Of a DNA stretch of 64,000 nt, positions 61,003 through 64,000 are shown piece by piece. Source of the stretch: CALABS01 sp050260775. Its GTDB lineage: Bacteria; Pseudomonadota; Alphaproteobacteria; Rhodospirillales; Magnetospirillaceae. Location of the stretch: the NCBI GenBank assembly GCA_050260775.1, contig JBLNCP010000056.1, positions 28,207 to 92,206 of the forward strand, read 5' to 3'. Each line of letters begins with the position of its first letter. The stretch's first letter is position 1. A program made the position numbers and the translations under genes. Below the pieces are notes generated by a model, which saw only the letters and a list, made by a program, of their open reading frames with translations, had not been told where the DNA came from and made no database searches.

Positions 61003-61066
61003 GTGTAAACCGGACACTCGTTGGTTTACACAAGGGTGCCCCGCGGGGCGGGGCTGGGGTTTACAC
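61003..61066. repeat. Triple GGTTTACAC repeat upstream of the hypothetical gene
   Basis: GTGTAAACC (61003-61011) and GGTTTACAC (61023-61031) form an inverted pair, and a third copy GGTTTACAC lies at 61058-61066, next to the terminator. The set sits upstream of the leftward gene starting at 60922 and could be binding sites for a regulator. The rest of 60923-61117 holds no gene. Confidence 0.5.
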
Positions 61067-61097
61067 AAAAAACCCCGCCGCGGAGACCGCGGCGGGG
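61067..61097 (-). terminator. Rho-independent terminator of the beta-helix/RTX gene
   Basis: On the minus strand CCCCGCCGCGG and CCGCGGCGGGG pair perfectly over 11 bp around a TCT loop, followed by six T. It lies 21 bp after the stop codon. Confidence 0.9.
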
Positions 61098-61117
61098 CTG
61101 TCTGGGACCGGGACTGA

Positions 61118-62860
61118 TCAGCCCAGGTCGTAGTAGACGCTGATGTCGGTCGCCGCGATCTTGGCCCCGGACTGGACGGTGGCCAGGACGGTGTAGCCGG
61201 CATCGGCGCCGTTCTTGTCGACGTAGATGGTCCCGGTGCTGTCGACGATCACGGTCGAGTGCTTGAGGTTGAACTCGCTCGCCGCCTTGGCGTTGGTGCC
61301 GTTGAACTCGGTCGACAGGAACACGAGGTCCTTGCCCACCGTCAGGCCGTTGGCATTGAGGCCGAGCGCGCTGGCCGCCAGGGCGATCTTGTCGGTGCCG
61401 CTGGTGAAGTCGGTGATGGTGTCACCGCGCAGCGTGCCCTTGGTGGCATTGACCGCCATGTAGGCGCCATCGGTCGCCGAGACGTACTGGAACTTGTCGG
61501 CACCCAGGCCGCCGGTCAGGTTGTCCGAACCGGTGCCGCCGATCAGCACGTCGTTGCCGCCCATGCCCTTGATCAGGTCGTTGCCGCCCATGCCCTTCAG
61601 GGTGTTGGCGGCGTCGTTGCCGGTGATCGGGTTGTCCTTGCCGTTGCCGGTGCCGTCGATGGCGTTGAGCCCGGTCAGCTGCAGCTGCTCGGTGTAGTCG
61701 CCCATCACGTGGCTGACCGAGGCCTTGACCAGGTCGTTGCCGCCGCCCGAGTTCTCGACCACCACGTCGCCCTTGGAGTCGACGATGTAGGTGTCGCTGC
61801 CCAGGCCGCCCACCAGCTTGTACTCGCCGCCGACGCCCGACAGGGTGTCGTTGCCGTCGGTGCCGGTCTTGGTGGCGGTGGGGGTGGTCGAGCCGGAGTC
61901 GGTGGGGGTGGGGGTCGGCGCCGGCACCGGATCGGTGGTGGGGGTCGGCGTGGTGGTGGTGGCGTCCCACGGATGCGAGGTATCCATGGAGGGCGAGCTC
62001 GACAGCGTGGTGTTGTTGCTGGTCGAACCGGCGCCGCTGAGCACCGACATCGAGCCGTACAGCTTGTTGTCGTGGAAGGTCACAGGGGTCGACGTCTGGT
62101 TCAGCAACGCCGTGCCGCCACCCGAGTACTTGTTGACGATGGTGTTGCCGTAGACGTCCAGGCTGAGGTTCGAGTTCATCCCGTTCTCACCACCGAAGTG
62201 GATGATGTTCTTGTTCGAGATGTTGGTGCCCTGGACGATCGTGTTGTTGCGCACGATGGCGTTGCCGCCGTTGGGCAGGTCGATGGAGTAGATGCCGCTG
62301 TTCGACCCGTCGTCGATGCGGGTGTTCTCGATCACCGTCTTGAGCGCGCGGCTCTTGATCTGGTTACCGTTGACCGCGTCGTGGAAGTAGCTGTTGCCCA
62401 CGTAGAAGCTGGCGACATGGTTGATGTAGATGTTGTGGCTGTAACCATCGCCGGCGCCGTTGTGCGCGAACTCGCTGTTGGTGATGGTGACGGTGCCGGT
62501 GCTGTCCGCACCCAGGATGCCGTCCTGGTTGTCATGGAAGTACGAGTTCTTCACGACCAGGTTGCCGCCCTGGTAGCGGATGCCGGCACCATTCATGCCG
62601 CCCGACTTGGCGCCGGTGAACTCGATGTGATCGAGGGTGAGGTCGGTGTTGCTGACCAGGATCGCCTTCTGCAGCGTCTGGCTGGAGACCAACTTGGCCA
62701 TGCCGCCCACGCCGACGATCGAGATCTTGGTGTTGATCTGCAGGTCGTTGGCCGTGTAGGTGCCGGCATCCAAGTAAATGGTGTCACCATCATGCGAGGC
62801 CGCAACGGCGGCGGTCAGCGTGGAGTACTGCTTGCCGGAACCAACAGTCAGGTTAGCCAT
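61118..62860 (-). CDS. Secreted beta-helix protein with RTX calcium-binding C-terminus
   Basis: The 580-residue protein has no Sec signal. Residues 1-290 are a right-handed beta-helix (repeated N-S-x-F-H-D and N-N-T-I turns). A Thr/Pro linker (300-332) follows, then an RTX region with nonapeptides G-G-N-D-x-x-x-G (about 335-480) and a C-terminal hydrophobic type I secretion signal region ending D-I-S-V-Y-Y-D-L-G. The layout is that of mannuronan C5-epimerases and similar secreted polysaccharide enzymes. AGAGGA lies before the ATG. No secretion genes are in the window. Confidence 0.85.
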   Translation of the reverse strand: MANLTVGSGKQYSTLTAAVAASHDGDTIYLDAGTYTANDLQINTKISIVGVGGMAKLVSSQTLQKAILVSNTDLTLDHIEFTGAKSGGMNGAGIRYQGGNLVVKNSYFHDNQDGILGADSTGTVTITNSEFAHNGAGDGYSHNIYINHVASFYVGNSYFHDAVNGNQIKSRALKTVIENTRIDDGSNSGIYSIDLPNGGNAIVRNNTIVQGTNISNKNIIHFGGENGMNSNLSLDVYGNTIVNKYSGGGTALLNQTSTPVTFHDNKLYGSMSVLSGAGSTSNNTTLSSSPSMDTSHPWDATTTTPTPTTDPVPAPTPTPTDSGSTTPTATKTGTDGNDTLSGVGGEYKLVGGLGSDTYIVDSKGDVVVENSGGGNDLVKASVSHVMGDYTEQLQLTGLNAIDGTGNGKDNPITGNDAANTLKGMGGNDLIKGMGGNDVLIGGTGSDNLTGGLGADKFQYVSATDGAYMAVNATKGTLRGDTITDFTSGTDKIALAASALGLNANGLTVGKDLVFLSTEFNGTNAKAASEFNLKHSTVIVDSTGTIYVDKNGADAGYTVLATVQSGAKIAATDISVYYDLG

Positions 62861-62981
62861 AAATCAAGTCCTCTTACTGCTTCACACTTAACGAGGACAT
62901 ACTGCGTCGGCACTAGTTAACGGCATCTTGCCATCATAATTGTTCTTTAATTCTTCTTGATTCCGCCATAATGCGACAAAG
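62861..62981 (-). promoter_or_regulatory. AT-rich promoter region of the beta-helix/RTX gene
   Basis: This is one of the most AT-rich stretches of the window, between a terminator and the start codon. A TATGAT hexamer on the minus strand near 62937-62932 is a possible -10 box, but no good -35 is found. Confidence 0.35.
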
Positions 62982-63014
62982 AAAAAAGCCCCGCCGCGAG
63001 GTTGCGGCGGGGCT
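62982..63014 (-). terminator. Rho-independent terminator of the second beta-helix/RTX gene
   Basis: On the minus strand AGCCCCGCCGC and GCGGCGGGGCT pair over 11 bp with a 6-nt loop, followed by a run of six T. It separates the two tandem paralogues into separate transcripts. Confidence 0.9.
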
Positions 63015-63036
63015 GGTGTCGGACCAGGGACTGAGA

Positions 63037-64000
63037 TCAGCCCAGGTCGTAGTAGACGCTGATGTCGGCGGCGGCGACCTTGGCCCCGGACTGGACGGTG
63101 GCCAGGACGGTGTAGCCGGCATCGGCACCGTTCTTGTCGAAGTAGATGGTGCCGGTGCTGTCGACGATCACGGTCGGGTGCTTGAGGCCGAACTCGGTGG
63201 CCGCCTTGGCGTTGGTGCCGTTGAACTCGGTCGACAGGAACACGAGGTCCTTGCCCACCGTCAGGCCGTTGGGGTTGAGGCCCAGCGCGCTGGCCGCCAA
63301 GGCGATCTTGTCCACACCGCTGGTGAAGTCGGTGATGGTGTCGCCATGGATGGCCCCCTTGACGCCGTTCACCGCCACGAAGGCGCCGTCCGCCGCCGAG
63401 ACGTACTGGAACTTGTCGGCGCCGGTGCCACCGGTCAGGTTGTCCGAACCGGTGCCGCCGACCAGCACGTCGTTGCCGCCCATGCCCTTGATCAGGTCGT
63501 TGCCGTCCATGCCCTTCAGCGTGTTGGCGGCATCGTTGCCCGTCATGGGGTTGTCCTTGCCGTTGCCGGTGCCGTCGATGGCGTTGTTGCCGGTCAGCTG
63601 CAGCTGCTCGGTGAACGCGCCCATGACGTGGCTGACCGAGGCCTTGACCAGGTCGTTGCCGCCGCCCGAGTTCTCGACCACCACGTCGCCCTTGGAGTCG
63701 ACGACGTAGGTGTCGCTGCCCAGGCCGCCCACCAGCTTGTACTCGCCGCCGACGCCCGACAGGGTGTCGTTGCCGTCGGTGCCGGTCTTGGTGGCGGTCG
63801 GCGTCACCGACCCGGTATCCGGGACCGGGGCCGGAGTGGGCTCGGGGGCCGGCGTCGGGGCCGGGGTGGGCTCGGGCGTCGGGGCCGGAGTGGTGCTGAC
63901 CTCCCACGGATGCGAGGCATCCATGGTCGGATGGCTGGACAGCGTGGTGTTGTTGACGTTGCTGCCGGCGCCGTTGAGCAGGGTCATCGAGCCATAGAGG
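63037..64000 (-). CDS. Second beta-helix/RTX protein, 5' end outside the window
   Basis: The readable 320 or so C-terminal residues match the neighbouring gene: the end of the beta-helix (L-Y-G-S-M...G-A-G-S), a Pro/Thr/Glu-rich linker of different sequence, and an RTX/secretion region of 250 residues. By hand count about 24 of the 250 differ from the paralogue (about 90 percent identical). The frame is open to the right edge, so the start lies beyond 64000. Confidence 0.85.
   Translation of the reverse strand, partial: LYGSMTLLNGAGSNVNNTTLSSHPTMDASHPWEVSTTPAPTPEPTPAPTPAPEPTPAPVPDTGSVTPTATKTGTDGNDTLSGVGGEYKLVGGLGSDTYVVDSKGDVVVENSGGGNDLVKASVSHVMGAFTEQLQLTGNNAIDGTGNGKDNPMTGNDAANTLKGMDGNDLIKGMGGNDVLVGGTGSDNLTGGTGADKFQYVSAADGAFVAVNGVKGAIHGDTITDFTSGVDKIALAASALGLNPNGLTVGKDLVFLSTEFNGTNAKAATEFGLKHPTVIVDSTGTIYFDKNGADAGYTVLATVQSGAKVAAADISVYYDLG

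Overview
The window is high-GC, densely packed, chromosome-like DNA. Gene content (clade I nos cluster, Rnf complex, exosortase-A-type exopolysaccharide genes) and protein style fit an alphaproteobacterium of the Rhodospirillales, most like Magnetospirillum and its relatives. This assignment is an inference from gene content; no rRNA or other phylogenetic marker is present. I see no tRNA, rRNA, insertion sequence, phage or CRISPR array.

Region 1 (1-11940), nitrous oxide respiration. After a leftward ferritin-like gene and the start of an exported protein, a seven-cistron operon nosRZDFYLX runs rightward with nearly every junction an ATGA or GTGA overlap. NosR (flavin and Fe-S membrane protein) feeds electrons to NosZ. 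NosDFY and the lipoprotein NosL supply copper, and the ApbE-type NosX loads FMN on NosR. A DUF2270 membrane protein and a DEAD-box RNA helicase with a long structured leader follow.

Region 2 (12000-20360), Rnf. A second ApbE flavin transferase, an unknown protein, an RseC-like protein and rnfABCDGEH form one operon, the ion-pumping ferredoxin:NAD oxidoreductase. A DUF2249 gene follows, preceded by a perfect TTGA-N6-TCAA (FNR/NnrR-type) site that overlaps the hairpin after rnfH.

Region 3 (20390-27690), signalling. It holds two orphan periplasmic solute-binding proteins, a membrane SpoIIE-type phosphatase, a STAS-like protein, a GHKL kinase-like protein and a large hybrid histidine kinase with receiver and HPt domains. 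Together these look like a partner-switching module.

Region 4 (27700-61000), exopolysaccharide. After a glycogen-debranching enzyme come an acyltransferase, a 34-residue membrane protein, an O-antigen-ligase-like protein, a deacetylase, galE, glycosyltransferases, a dehydrogenase-epimerase fusion, a flippase and a beta-helix protein. Two divergent operons share a 415-bp promoter region: leftward from the priming sugar transferase, and rightward through the Wza-like lipoprotein, chain-length protein, BY-kinase, outer-membrane barrel, ATPase, deacetylase and FemAB protein. A TIGR03087-like glycosyltransferase and an asparagine-synthase-like amidotransferase complete the exosortase-A (XrtA) type gene set. 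No exosortase and no PEP-CTERM protein is found here. Where xrtA often sits there is instead a yybP-ykoY manganese riboswitch controlling a GDT1-family transporter and a DmeF-like cation exporter.

Region 5 (61000-64000) holds two tandem paralogues of secreted beta-helix plus RTX calcium-binding proteins, each followed by a strong terminator; the second runs off the right edge.
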